Shown: one piece after another, positions 30,841-36,752 of the stretch
Layout: every line of letters starts with the position of its first letter
Position numbering within the stretch: position 1 is the stretch's first letter
Origin: Candidatus Bipolaricaulota bacterium
Lineage (GTDB): Bacteria > Bipolaricaulota > Bipolaricaulia > Bipolaricaulales > Bipolaricaulaceae
Direction of reading: 5' to 3'
Assembly (NCBI GenBank): GCA_025060415.1
Contig: JANXBT010000005.1
Coordinates: 1-36,752, forward strand
DNA length: 36,752 bases
Program-made: the position numbers and the translations under genes
The notes under the pieces: generated by a model
Seen by the model: only the letters and a program-made list of their open reading frames with translations
What the model was told of the DNA's origin: nothing
Database searches by the model: none

Positions 30841-31779
30841 ATGTGGGCGCTTCTTCCCGCGCTGCTCCTGGGCTGGGCCTTGGGCGGCAACAACGCGGCC
30901 AACGTGTGCGGCTTGGCCGTGGCCACCGGCGCCCTCCGCTACCGCTCCGCCGTCCTCCTTGCGGCCGCCTTCGTCCTCCTGGGATCTGCCCTGGCCGGAA
31001 CCGCTGGCCTGCGCACCTACTCCGCCCTCGCCGCCCTGGGCCCCTGGGGCGCCTTCGCCGTGGCCCTCGTGGCCGGCCTCACCGTGGCCGCCCTCAACCG
31101 CCTGGGCCTGCCCGGCTCCACCTCCCAAGTGGTGGTGGGCGCCATCCTCGGCGTGGCCCTCGCCGAGGGCCGCGCCCCCGACCCGCGGGTTCTAGGGCGC
31201 ATCGGCCTGGCCTGGGTCACCTCCCCCTTGGGCGGCCTCGGGCTGGCCTTCCTCCTCCACCGCACGCTCACCCCCCTGCTGGCCCGCCTGCCCCTACGCC
31301 TGGAGGTCCTGGACCGCCTCACCCGCGCGGGGCTCCTCGGCCTGAGCGCGTGGGGCGCGTTCGCCCTGGGCGCGAACAACGTGGCCAACGTGACCGGGGT
31401 GTTCGTGGGCGCGGGGCTCCTTCCGCCCCTCTGGGCCGGGCTTCTGGGCGGGGCGGCCATCGCCCTGGGCGTGCTGACGTACGGCCGGCGGGTCATGGAG
31501 ACCCTGGGGCACAAGCTCACCCAACTGGGGACGTGGCCGGCGCTCCTGGCCCTCGTTGCCCACGCCGCAGTCCTCCAGGCCTTCACGGCCGTGGGCGTGC
31601 CCGTGTCCTCCTCGTTTGCCGTGGTGGGGGGCGTGGTGGGGGTGGGCCTGGCCCGCGGGGTGGCCGCGGTGAACCTCCGGACGGTGGGGACCATCCTCGC
31701 CGGCTGGTTGGTGGCGCCCGCGGCCGCGGGGGCCTTGGCGTTCGCCTTCCGCTGGGGCCTGAAGCTTTTGGGCTGTTGA
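30841..31779 (+). CDS. Inorganic phosphate transporter, PiT family
   Basis: 312 aa, about ten hydrophobic segments, with the duplicated PiT signatures: GGNNAANVCG near residue 16 and GANNVANVTG at about 178, each followed half a domain later by PGSTSQVVVGAILG (about 95) and PVSSSFAVVGGVVGVG (about 255). PiT proteins carry metal-phosphate with H+ or Na+ as low-affinity uptake systems. The first GANN reads GGNN. The gene has its own promoter and Shine-Dalgarno, and sits alone between tRNA-Arg and tRNA-Ser. A PhoU-like partner, often adjacent, is absent. Confidence 0.95.
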   Translation: MWALLPALLLGWALGGNNAANVCGLAVATGALRYRSAVLLAAAFVLLGSALAGTAGLRTYSALAALGPWGAFAVALVAGLTVAALNRLGLPGSTSQVVVGAILGVALAEGRAPDPRVLGRIGLAWVTSPLGGLGLAFLLHRTLTPLLARLPLRLEVLDRLTRAGLLGLSAWGAFALGANNVANVTGVFVGAGLLPPLWAGLLGGAAIALGVLTYGRRVMETLGHKLTQLGTWPALLALVAHAAVLQAFTAVGVPVSSSFAVVGGVVGVGLARGVAAVNLRTVGTILAGWLVAPAAAGALAFAFRWGLKLLGC

Positions 31780-31804
31780 GGGCGGGCTTGGGGCCCCGTA
31801 GACT
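31776..31804 (+). promoter_or_regulatory. Predicted tRNA-Ser promoter
   Basis: TTGAGG (31776-31781), 17-base spacer, TAGACT (31799-31804), ending 9 bases before the tRNA. The -35 overlaps the stop codon of the phosphate permease. Confidence 0.65.
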
Positions 31805-31813
31805 TCGGCTTGC

Positions 31814-31904
31814 GGAGGGGTGGGCGAGCGGCCGAAACCACCTGCCTGGAGAGCAGGTGCACCCCTAAAGGGTGCCGCGGGTTCAAATCCCGCCCCCTCC
31901 GCCA
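31814..31904 (+). tRNA. tRNA-Ser (anticodon GGA)
   Basis: Acceptor GGAGGGG/CCCCTCC, anticodon stem CCTGC/GCAGG with loop CTGGAGA (anticodon GGA), long class II variable arm with stem CACCC/GGGTG, T arm GCGGG TTCAAAT CCCGC, discriminator G and encoded CCA. Confidence 0.97.
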
Positions 31905-31996
31905 GGCCCGTGCAGGGTGGGGGGGTAGCGGTCCCCTGCATCCAAAACCCGCTACACGTGGAGCCCATGGGTTCCCCGAGAGGCGGGGTGGCGGAA

Positions 31997-32130
31997 GCGG
32001 CTCGGGAGGGGCGGCGAAGACGGCCGAGCCCCCTGCGACGCAGGCCGGTGAACCCCGCCAGGCCCGGAAGGGAGCAACGGTAAGCCGTCCCCTGCGGGTG
32101 ATAGGGGATCCCTTGGCCCGAGCTGGCCGC
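31997..32130 (+). ncRNA. ffs: Signal recognition particle RNA (4.5S/ffs)
   Basis: The universally conserved domain IV is present: GCCAGGCCCGGAAGGGAGCA (about 32057-32076) with its asymmetric loops for Ffh binding. Flanking sequence pairs into a long rod; GCGGCTCGGG (31997-32006) can pair with CCCGAGC...CCGC (to 32130). Ends are estimated from the pairing. The RNA works with Ffh and FtsY in co-translational membrane targeting. Confidence 0.9.
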
Positions 32131-32145
32131 CCGGGCGCGCCCGGA

Positions 32146-32189
32146 GGCCCTGGCCCCGACGGGAGCCCCGCACGGGCCCTTTGTTTTTT
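32146..32189 (+). terminator. Probable terminator of SRP RNA
   Basis: GGCCC (32146-32150 or 32152-32156) can pair with GGGCC (32174-32178), followed by TTTGTTTTTT (32180-32189). The U-tract also overlaps the -35 of the next promoter. Confidence 0.45.
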
Positions 32190-32208
32190 CCCCTGGGGCC
32201 GCTACAAT
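32181..32208 (+). promoter_or_regulatory. Predicted promoter of the Rrf2 redox operon
   Basis: TTGTTT (32181-32186), 16-base spacer, TACAAT (32203-32208), just upstream of and touching the dyad operator. Confidence 0.6.
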
Positions 32209-32233
32209 AAAGCGGACAAAAAAGTCCAAATTA
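32208..32233. promoter_or_regulatory. Dyad operator, probable Rrf2 autoregulatory site
   Basis: GGAC-AAAAAA-GTCC (32214-32227) with outer TAA (32208-32210) and TTA (32231-32233) in perfect register: a 26-bp palindrome centred between 32220 and 32221. It covers the -10 edge, the expected transcription start and the approach to the AGGAGG site. Rrf2-family sites are AT-rich dyads of this size. Confidence 0.65.
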
Positions 32234-32242
32234 GGAGGACCC

Positions 32243-32686
32243 GTGCGCCTCACCCTCTCCACCAAGTACGCCCTCCTGGCCCTGGAGGAGCTGGCGCGCC
32301 GCGGTCGCCCCGCCCCCGCCCGGGAGCTTGCCGCCGCGGCCGACATCCCCCCCGCCTACCTGGCCAAGCTCGTGCCCCTGTTGGCCCGCGCGGGCATCCT
32401 CGCCACCCAGCGGGGCCGGGGCGGCGGCGTGGCCCTGGCCCGGCCCGCCCAAACCCTCTCCCTCAAGGAGATCATCGAGGCCGTGGAGGGGCCCGAGGCC
32501 CTCCAGGACTGCCCGTTCGAGCTGGCTCCCTGCGCGGGCGACCCCCGCTGCCCCCTCTACCCCGTCTGGGACCCCCTGCGGGCCCGCCTCGTGGCGTTCC
32601 TGGCCCAAACGAGCCTGGCGGAGGTGGTGCGGCGCACTCAGCGCCCAAAGGAGGAAAAGGATGAGCGAAACGCTGAGCGGCCATAG
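32243..32686 (+). CDS. Rrf2-family Fe-S/NO-type transcriptional regulator
   Basis: 147 aa. Winged helix-turn-helix N-terminal domain (LTLSTKYALLALEELARR, IPPAYLAKLVPLLARAGIL, RGRGGGVALARP) typical of IscR/NsrR/RsrR. The cluster-binding region has three cysteines, DCPFELAPC-AGDPRC at about residues 92-106, spaced Cx6Cx5C, close to IscR (Cx5Cx5C) and NsrR. It therefore probably holds an Fe-S cluster that senses NO or redox. GTG start with TTAGGAGGAC site. A dyad sits over its promoter, implying autorepression. Its end overlaps the next gene by 26 bases, and the operon encodes a hemerythrin-PAS protein and thiol-redox proteins, matching a nitrosative/oxidative stress regulon. Confidence 0.92.
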   Translation: MRLTLSTKYALLALEELARRGRPAPARELAAAADIPPAYLAKLVPLLARAGILATQRGRGGGVALARPAQTLSLKEIIEAVEGPEALQDCPFELAPCAGDPRCPLYPVWDPLRARLVAFLAQTSLAEVVRRTQRPKEEKDERNAERP

Positions 32687-33821
32687 GAAAGAGGCCCTGA
32701 AGGCCATCCTCCGGCGCCTCCACGCCGGGGAGAGTCCGGAAGCTCTGCAAGAGGAGTTCCGCCGCGCTGTGGGCGCCATCACCCCCTTGGAGATCGCCCA
32801 ACTCGAGGAGGAATTGGTCCAAGAAGGCGTCCCCCTCGAGGAGATCCGGAGGCTTTGCGACCTGCACCTGGCCCTCTTTCGGGAATCCTTGGAGCGGGAG
32901 GAGCCCCTGGCCCCGGCTTGGCACCCCATCGGGATCCTCATGGCCGAGCACCGCGCCCTCCTCCAGATCGCGGCGGAGCTGAAGCGCGCCGCGGATTCCC
33001 AAGACGCCGAGGCCTTGGCCCGCATACGCGCGCACCTAGGGGAATCGGAGAAGCACTACCTGCGCGAGGAGAACGTCCTCTTTCCCGTCCTGGAGCGGCA
33101 CGGGATCGTGGAGCCGCCGCGGGTCATGTGGAGCGAGCATCAGGAGATCCGGGCCCTCAAAAAGGAGGTCCAGACCGCGGAGGGGCCGCGCCTGCAGGCG
33201 TTGGCCGTGGCCCTGGGCGAAAAGCTCGCCTCCCACTTCTTCAAGGAGAACCGCATCTTGTTCCCGGCGGCGCTGCGGGTGGTGCCCGAGGGGGCGTGGC
33301 CCCATCTGCGGGCCCAGTTCGACGAGATCGGCTACTGTTGCTTTACCCCGGCGGTGCCGCCGGCCCCTGTCCCCGCCGCAGCCCCGACCCCGCCTATCCC
33401 CGAAATCCGCCTGCGCTTCCCCACGGGCGAGCTCACCCCAGAGGAGCTCGAGGCCATCCTCAACACGCTCCCCGTGGACATCACCTTCGTGGACAAGGAC
33501 GACACCGTGCGCTACTTCAACGCCACAAAGGACCGGATCTTCGTGCGCACGCCGGCCGTGATCGGAAGGAAGGTGCAGAACTGCCACCCGGAGAAGAGCC
33601 TGCCCGTGGTGGAGCGGATCCTGCGGGAGTTCCGGGAGGGCCGGCGCGCGGTGGCGGAGTTCTGGATCCAGCACAAGGGCCGGTTCGTGCACATCCGGTA
33701 CTTTCCCGTGCGGGGCCGGAACGGCGAGTACTTGGGGACGCTGGAGGTCAGCCAGGACATCACCCGCCTCCGCGAGCTTTCTGGGGAGAAGCGCCTTTTG
33801 GACGAGGGCCCCACGGCCTAA
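32661..33821 (+). CDS. DUF438-hemerythrin(HHE)-PAS sensor protein
   Basis: 386 aa, cytoplasmic. DUF438 at about 8-78 (AILRRLHAGESPEALQEEF, TPLEIAQLEEELVQEGV); hemerythrin-like HHE domain at about 90-210 with iron ligands in HPIGILMAEHRALL, SEKHYLREENVLFPVLERHG, WSEHQEI and SHFFKENRILFP; Pro/Ala linker; PAS at about 265-375 (LPVDITFVDKDDTVRYFN, NCHPEKSLPVVERIL, HIRYFPVRGRNGEYLGTLE). This architecture is known from anaerobes and is thought to sense O2 or NO through di-iron and PAS. No output kinase or cyclase domain follows, so it may act through partner binding. AAAGGAGGAAAAGG precedes the ATG. Confidence 0.93.
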   Translation: MSETLSGHRKEALKAILRRLHAGESPEALQEEFRRAVGAITPLEIAQLEEELVQEGVPLEEIRRLCDLHLALFRESLEREEPLAPAWHPIGILMAEHRALLQIAAELKRAADSQDAEALARIRAHLGESEKHYLREENVLFPVLERHGIVEPPRVMWSEHQEIRALKKEVQTAEGPRLQALAVALGEKLASHFFKENRILFPAALRVVPEGAWPHLRAQFDEIGYCCFTPAVPPAPVPAAAPTPPIPEIRLRFPTGELTPEELEAILNTLPVDITFVDKDDTVRYFNATKDRIFVRTPAVIGRKVQNCHPEKSLPVVERILREFREGRRAVAEFWIQHKGRFVHIRYFPVRGRNGEYLGTLEVSQDITRLRELSGEKRLLDEGPTA

Positions 33822-33840
33822 GGCGGGGAAAGGCGGGAGG

Positions 33841-34197
33841 ATGCCGGAAATTAGGGTGAAGCGGGTCTACGATCCGGTGGAGGAGGGGGATGGGGTGCGG
33901 ATCCTCGTGGACCGCACCTGGCCCCGTGGCCTTTCCAAGGAAAAGGCGCGGATCGACCTTTGGCTGCGGGAGCTTGCGCCTAGCCCGGACCTCTGCCGTT
34001 GGTACGGGCACGTTCCGGAGCGCTGGCCGGAGTTCCTGGCGCGCTACCACGCGGAGCTCGCGCAGAAGTCCGCGGCCTTGGCCAAGCTGAGGGAGCTTGG
34101 GCGCCAGGGCCCCATCACCCTCCTTTTCGCCAGTGCCGAGCGGGAGAGGAACAACGCGCTGGCCCTCAAGCTCTTCCTGGAAAAGGAGGGCCGATGA
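33841..34197 (+). CDS. DUF488 family protein (YeaO-like), 118 aa
   Basis: Short DUF488 protein with the YeaO-type signature KRVYDPVEEGDGVRILVDR, TWPRGLSKEKARIDLWLREL, LCRWYGHVPERWPEF, RYHAEL and ITLLFASAERERNNAL. Function unknown; often found near redox or stress genes. Good site GGCGGGAGG directly before the ATG. ATGA overlap with the AhpD-like gene. It differs from the longer DUF488 protein at 14748-15347, which belongs to another branch. Confidence 0.92.
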   Translation: MPEIRVKRVYDPVEEGDGVRILVDRTWPRGLSKEKARIDLWLRELAPSPDLCRWYGHVPERWPEFLARYHAELAQKSAALAKLRELGRQGPITLLFASAERERNNALALKLFLEKEGR

Positions 34198-34538
34198 GCC
34201 GTCGGGAAACTTTCGAGCGCGAACGGGCTCGCCTGAACGCCATCGTTCTCCGGGAGGCCAACCTCCCCATCAAGCGCTTCTTCGCCCTGGATTCCGACGT
34301 CTACGCGGACGGGGCCCTGCCCCGCCGGACGAAGGAGCTCCTGGGCCTTGTGGCCTCCCTGGTCCTGCGCTGCGACGACTGCATCAGCTACCACCTGATC
34401 CAGGCCAAGGAGGCCGGGGTGACGAAGGCGGAGGTGGTGGAGGCCCTGGCCGTGGGCCTGGTGGTGGGCGGGTCCATCGTCATCCCCCACTTGCGCCGGG
34501 CCTGCGAGTGGGTCGAGGAGCTGTGGGGCGGGGCATGA
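34194..34538 (+). CDS. AhpD-like / carboxymuconolactone decarboxylase family protein
   Basis: 114 aa, all-helical CMD fold. It has the AhpD redox motif CDDCISYH (Cx2Cx3H) at about residues 61-68, preceded by RTKELLGLVASLVLR and followed by GVTKAEVVEALAVGLVVGG. Such proteins reduce peroxides or thiols, with the Cys pair recharged by a dihydrolipoyl or thioredoxin system. The thioredoxin-reductase-like flavoprotein two genes downstream could be its electron donor (inference). AAAGGAGGG site; start and stop overlap both neighbours as ATGA. Confidence 0.92.
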   Translation: MSRRETFERERARLNAIVLREANLPIKRFFALDSDVYADGALPRRTKELLGLVASLVLRCDDCISYHLIQAKEAGVTKAEVVEALAVGLVVGGSIVIPHLRRACEWVEELWGGA

Positions 34539-35641
34539 GGGCGGTGTGGGCCGGCTGGGCGCTTAGTGCCGCCTCCTTCTTCTCCTTTTTTGTGGTCATG
34601 CCCGCGTTGGCCCCGGCCTTGGCGGCCCTGGGAGCCTCACCCGAACTCGTGGGCCTCGGGGTGGGCCTCTACTCCGCGGGCAACCTGCTGGGCAACGTGC
34701 TGGGAGGGGTGATCCTCGACCGCCAGGGCCTGCGCGCCCCCACCGCGGTGGGCCTCCTGGCCACCGCCCTCGCCCTCCTGGGCCAAAGCCTGACCTCGAG
34801 CCTTGTGGTGTTCGTGGCCCTACGGTTCCTCCACGGCCTCTTTTCCGGGGTGCTCCTTCCCGGGGCCTTCGTGCACCTGGCCGCGGGCCGTGCGCGCGCC
34901 GCCTTCAACCTCGCCGTGGGCTGGATCGCCCTCCTGGCCGTGGTGGCCCCGCCCCTGGGGGGGATGCTCCTGGACCGCGGGGGCTGGCCGCTCGTCTTCC
35001 GGGCCGGGAGCGGCGCCCTGCTCGCTGCGCTGCCTGCGGCCCTGGGGCGGCCGCCGAACCCGCACCGCCGGGAGGACCGGTTCCCTGCCCTGCGGCCCCT
35101 CCTCCCCGCCTACGCCTCCGTCCTCGGGCTTTCCCTAGCCCTGGGCACGGCGTTGGCCTTCGTGCCCGGGCTTGTGGGGAGGCTGGGCGGCGGGGGTCGG
35201 GCCACAGGCATCGCCTTCGCCTTCTTTTCGCTGGGTGCGCTTGGGGGGATGGCGGCGGAGGCCGGGCTGCGGCGCGGGCGGAGCCCCTGGCTTTGGGGCT
35301 GCAGTACAGCCGGCGCGGCCCTGCTGGCCCTGGGCTTTGCGCCCTCTGTGGCAGGGGTGTGGGCGAGCCTGGCCGCCTTGGGCTTGGGCTTTGGCCTCGT
35401 GCTGCCTTGGGCCGCGCGGGCGGTGGCCGAGCGCACCCCGCCCTTTGGTCGCGGTCGCGCCTACGGCCTCTTTTACGCCGCCTTCTCCCTCGGGGCGTTC
35501 CTCGGCCCGGCCCTTGGAGGACTGCTGGCCCGCTTGGAAGCGCGCGGGCCCTTCCTCTTGGCCGGGGCGGTCCTCTGGTCCCTTCTCCCCTGGGCCCTGG
35601 CCGAGCGCGGGGGTCCGGAACGGGCGAAGGGCTTGGGGTGA
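34535..35641 (+). CDS. MFS transporter, 368 aa
   Basis: Major facilitator with about 11-12 TM helices. Motif A-like sequence GGVILDRQGLRAP is in loop 2-3, HGLFSGVLLPGAF in TM4, GWIALLAVVAPPLGGMLLDRGGW in TM5-6, and a second-half repeat. The length is short for MFS (about 400 usual). Substrate unknown; its place in a redox-stress operon suggests export of a toxic compound or uptake of a thiol, but nothing in the sequence decides. ATGA overlap with the AhpD-like gene. Confidence 0.9.
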   Translation: MRAVWAGWALSAASFFSFFVVMPALAPALAALGASPELVGLGVGLYSAGNLLGNVLGGVILDRQGLRAPTAVGLLATALALLGQSLTSSLVVFVALRFLHGLFSGVLLPGAFVHLAAGRARAAFNLAVGWIALLAVVAPPLGGMLLDRGGWPLVFRAGSGALLAALPAALGRPPNPHRREDRFPALRPLLPAYASVLGLSLALGTALAFVPGLVGRLGGGGRATGIAFAFFSLGALGGMAAEAGLRRGRSPWLWGCSTAGAALLALGFAPSVAGVWASLAALGLGFGLVLPWAARAVAERTPPFGRGRAYGLFYAAFSLGAFLGPALGGLLARLEARGPFLLAGAVLWSLLPWALAERGGPERAKGLG

Positions 35642-35652
35642 AAGGAGCTTGA

Positions 35653-36621
35653 ATGGCAGGTTTTTTGCGCGATGTGGGTGGGAGCGCCTGGGACGTGATC
35701 GTGGTGGGCGGGGGGCCGGCGGGGGCCACTGCCGCGCTGTACGCCGCGCGGGCCGGCCTGCGCACCCTGGTCCTCGATAAGGGCCTTTATGAGGGCGCCG
35801 CCGGCCGCGCCCAAAGGATCGAAAACTTCCCAGGAGTCCCCGGCCCCGTCTCCGGCGCCGAGCTTGTGCGGCGCATCCGGGAGCAGGCCGCGTCCTTCGG
35901 CGCGGAATTTCGGGAGGAGAAGGTCCTCCGCGCGGAGGTGCGCCGGGACCCCAAGGAGGTGTGGACGGCCACGGGGATCTACATGGCCAAGGCCCTGATC
36001 GTGGCCACCGGGGCCATGGGCCGCAACCAGTTCCTGCCCGGCGAGGAGCGCCTGATCGGCCGGGGCGTGAGCTATTGCGCCGCCTGCGATGCGCCCTTCT
36101 TCCGGGGCGCGCGGGTGGCCGTGGCCGGCGCCACCGCCGCCGCCGTGGAGGAGGCCCTGGCCCTGGCCGAGTTCGCCTCCCGCGTGATCTTCCTCGCGCC
36201 CACCCCCCGCCTCCTCGTCCCCGAAGAGCTCTACCGCGCCCTGCTCGACCACCCCAAGGTGGAGGTGCGCCTTGGGGTGCGGGTCCTGGAGGTTTTGGGC
36301 GGGGAGAGGGTGGAGGGCGTGCGGCTGGCCCACGGGGCGGGCGAGGAGGTGCTGGCCCTGGAGGGTTTTTTCCCGCTCCTGCAGGGCACGGCGCCGATCG
36401 TGGATTTCCTGGGCGGGCAGGTCCCCCTGGGCGAGGGCGGGTGCCTCCTTGTGGACGAGGCCATGCGCACCCCGGTCCCGGGGGTGTTCGCCGCGGGCGA
36501 CGTGCGGTGCAAGGAGTTTCGGCAGGCGGTGATTGCGGCGGCGGAGGGCGCGCAGGCCGCGCTTTCTGTGGAGCTGTTCGTGCGGGGGCGGCCGCGCCCC
36601 CGCACGGACTGGGGGAGCTGA
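35653..36621 (+). CDS. Thioredoxin-reductase-like flavoprotein with altered pyridine-nucleotide site
   Basis: 322 aa. FAD domain DVIVVGGGPAGATAALYAARAG at about 14-35 and C-terminal FAD motif VPGVFAAGDVRCKEFRQAV. Redox-active pair CAACDAPFF (CxxC-D) at about 141-149. In the NAD(P)H domain the usual GGGDSAxEEA reads AGATAAAVEEA, and the HRRxxFR that binds the NADPH phosphate is FLAPTPRLLV. NADPH use is therefore unlikely; NADH, ferredoxin (as in ferredoxin/flavin-dependent TrxR) or no reduction by nucleotide are options. AAAGGAGCTTGA precedes the ATG, 11 bases after the MFS stop; last gene of the operon. Confidence 0.9.
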   Translation: MAGFLRDVGGSAWDVIVVGGGPAGATAALYAARAGLRTLVLDKGLYEGAAGRAQRIENFPGVPGPVSGAELVRRIREQAASFGAEFREEKVLRAEVRRDPKEVWTATGIYMAKALIVATGAMGRNQFLPGEERLIGRGVSYCAACDAPFFRGARVAVAGATAAAVEEALALAEFASRVIFLAPTPRLLVPEELYRALLDHPKVEVRLGVRVLEVLGGERVEGVRLAHGAGEEVLALEGFFPLLQGTAPIVDFLGGQVPLGEGGCLLVDEAMRTPVPGVFAAGDVRCKEFRQAVIAAAEGAQAALSVELFVRGRPRPRTDWGS

Positions 36622-36628
36622 GCCCGCT

Positions 36629-36659
36629 TTGGCTCACGCCATCGGGGCCCGGGTATAAT
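36629..36659 (+). promoter_or_regulatory. Predicted promoter at the right edge
   Basis: Perfect TATAAT (36654-36659); the best -35 is TTGGCT (36629-36634) with a long 19-base spacer. It lies 30-odd bases after the flavoprotein stop and points into the unassigned right-edge sequence. Confidence 0.6.
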
Positions 36660-36666
36660 GGGCGGC

Positions 36667-36752
36667 CGCGCGGGCGGTCTTGGAAAGCTGAAGAGGGTTC
36701 CGCGGACCGGGAGCGGTGGCAGGGCTCCCAGGGGGTTCGCGAAAGTGGGTTC
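36667..36752 (+). other. Unassigned transcribed region, possibly structured RNA or leader (cut by window edge)
   Basis: Downstream of a consensus TATAAT there is no start codon with a ribosome site in the remaining 86 bases. The sequence is GC-rich and can pair locally, for example GGGAGC with GCTCCC around 36708-36730. It lacks the RNase P, tmRNA and rRNA hallmarks I know. It may be an RNA gene or a long 5' leader. Confidence 0.3.

Noticed and set aside
36667-36752. RNase P RNA or tmRNA at the right edge
   Set aside because: Neither the GAGGAAAGTCC core of RNase P nor the GGGG-GAAACGG-type start of tmRNA is present in the visible part.
1-36752. CRISPR arrays, transposases, integrases or phage genes
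   Set aside because: No regularly spaced repeats and no recognisable mobile-element protein were found; the only mobility hints are composition and short repeats around 17.4-20.7 kb.

Overview
The window is a GC-rich, gene-dense bacterial chromosome segment. Coding strands are packed with ATGA stop/start overlaps, and the proteins are rich in Arg, Leu, Ala and Glu in the way typical of thermophiles. An S-layer-homology (SLH) protein, FG-GAP surface proteins and a PorV-like outer-membrane protein remnant suggest a diderm bacterium. A deep-branching thermophilic lineage (Bipolaricaulota/Acetothermia-like, or Deinococcota-like) is my best guess. This is inference from style, not from a marker gene.

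Left part (1-9.3 kb): two secreted proteins on the minus strand (a 10-repeat FG-GAP protein and a Cys-rich protein whose frame continues through two in-frame amber codons to the window edge); gatB on the plus strand; then a minus-strand operon of thymidine kinase, a THI5/ThiXYZ-type importer and a degenerate staphylococcal-nuclease-like protein. Middle (9.3-16.9 kb): a plus-strand UgpB-like ABC importer (permease, binding protein, permease, with an attenuator hairpin after the binding protein), followed by a secreted SNase-type nuclease and a purple-acid-phosphatase-like enzyme. Together these look like a phosphate or glycerophosphate scavenging set. tRNA-Pro, a DUF488 protein, an AmmeMemoRadiSam radical SAM enzyme and an SLH/coiled-coil protein follow.

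Accessory island (about 16.9-20.7 kb): long AT-richer non-coding stretches around an 868-residue mosaic secreted protein (zinc phospholipase C-like, Ig-like, propeller and FlgD-like sorting domains). Next come a truncated PorV-like gene and an unexplained AT-rich segment. This is the least ordinary part of the window.

Right part (20.7-36.7 kb): a beta-helix protein converges on a minus-strand aspS-DUF4129-TM-MoxR-DUF58-TM operon without the usual transglutaminase. A RecB-nuclease-fused UvrD-type helicase, tRNA-Arg, a PiT transporter, tRNA-Ser and SRP RNA follow. The last block is a six-gene redox/nitrosative-stress operon: an Rrf2 regulator with its own dyad operator, a DUF438-hemerythrin-PAS protein, DUF488, an AhpD-like protein, an MFS transporter and a thioredoxin-reductase-like flavoprotein whose NAD(P)H-binding motif is lost. 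Across the window several first genes of transcription units have a -10 box only about 6-14 nt before the start codon and no Shine-Dalgarno, which suggests frequent leaderless or near-leaderless mRNAs. Internal genes often carry good AGGAGG sites or are translationally coupled.
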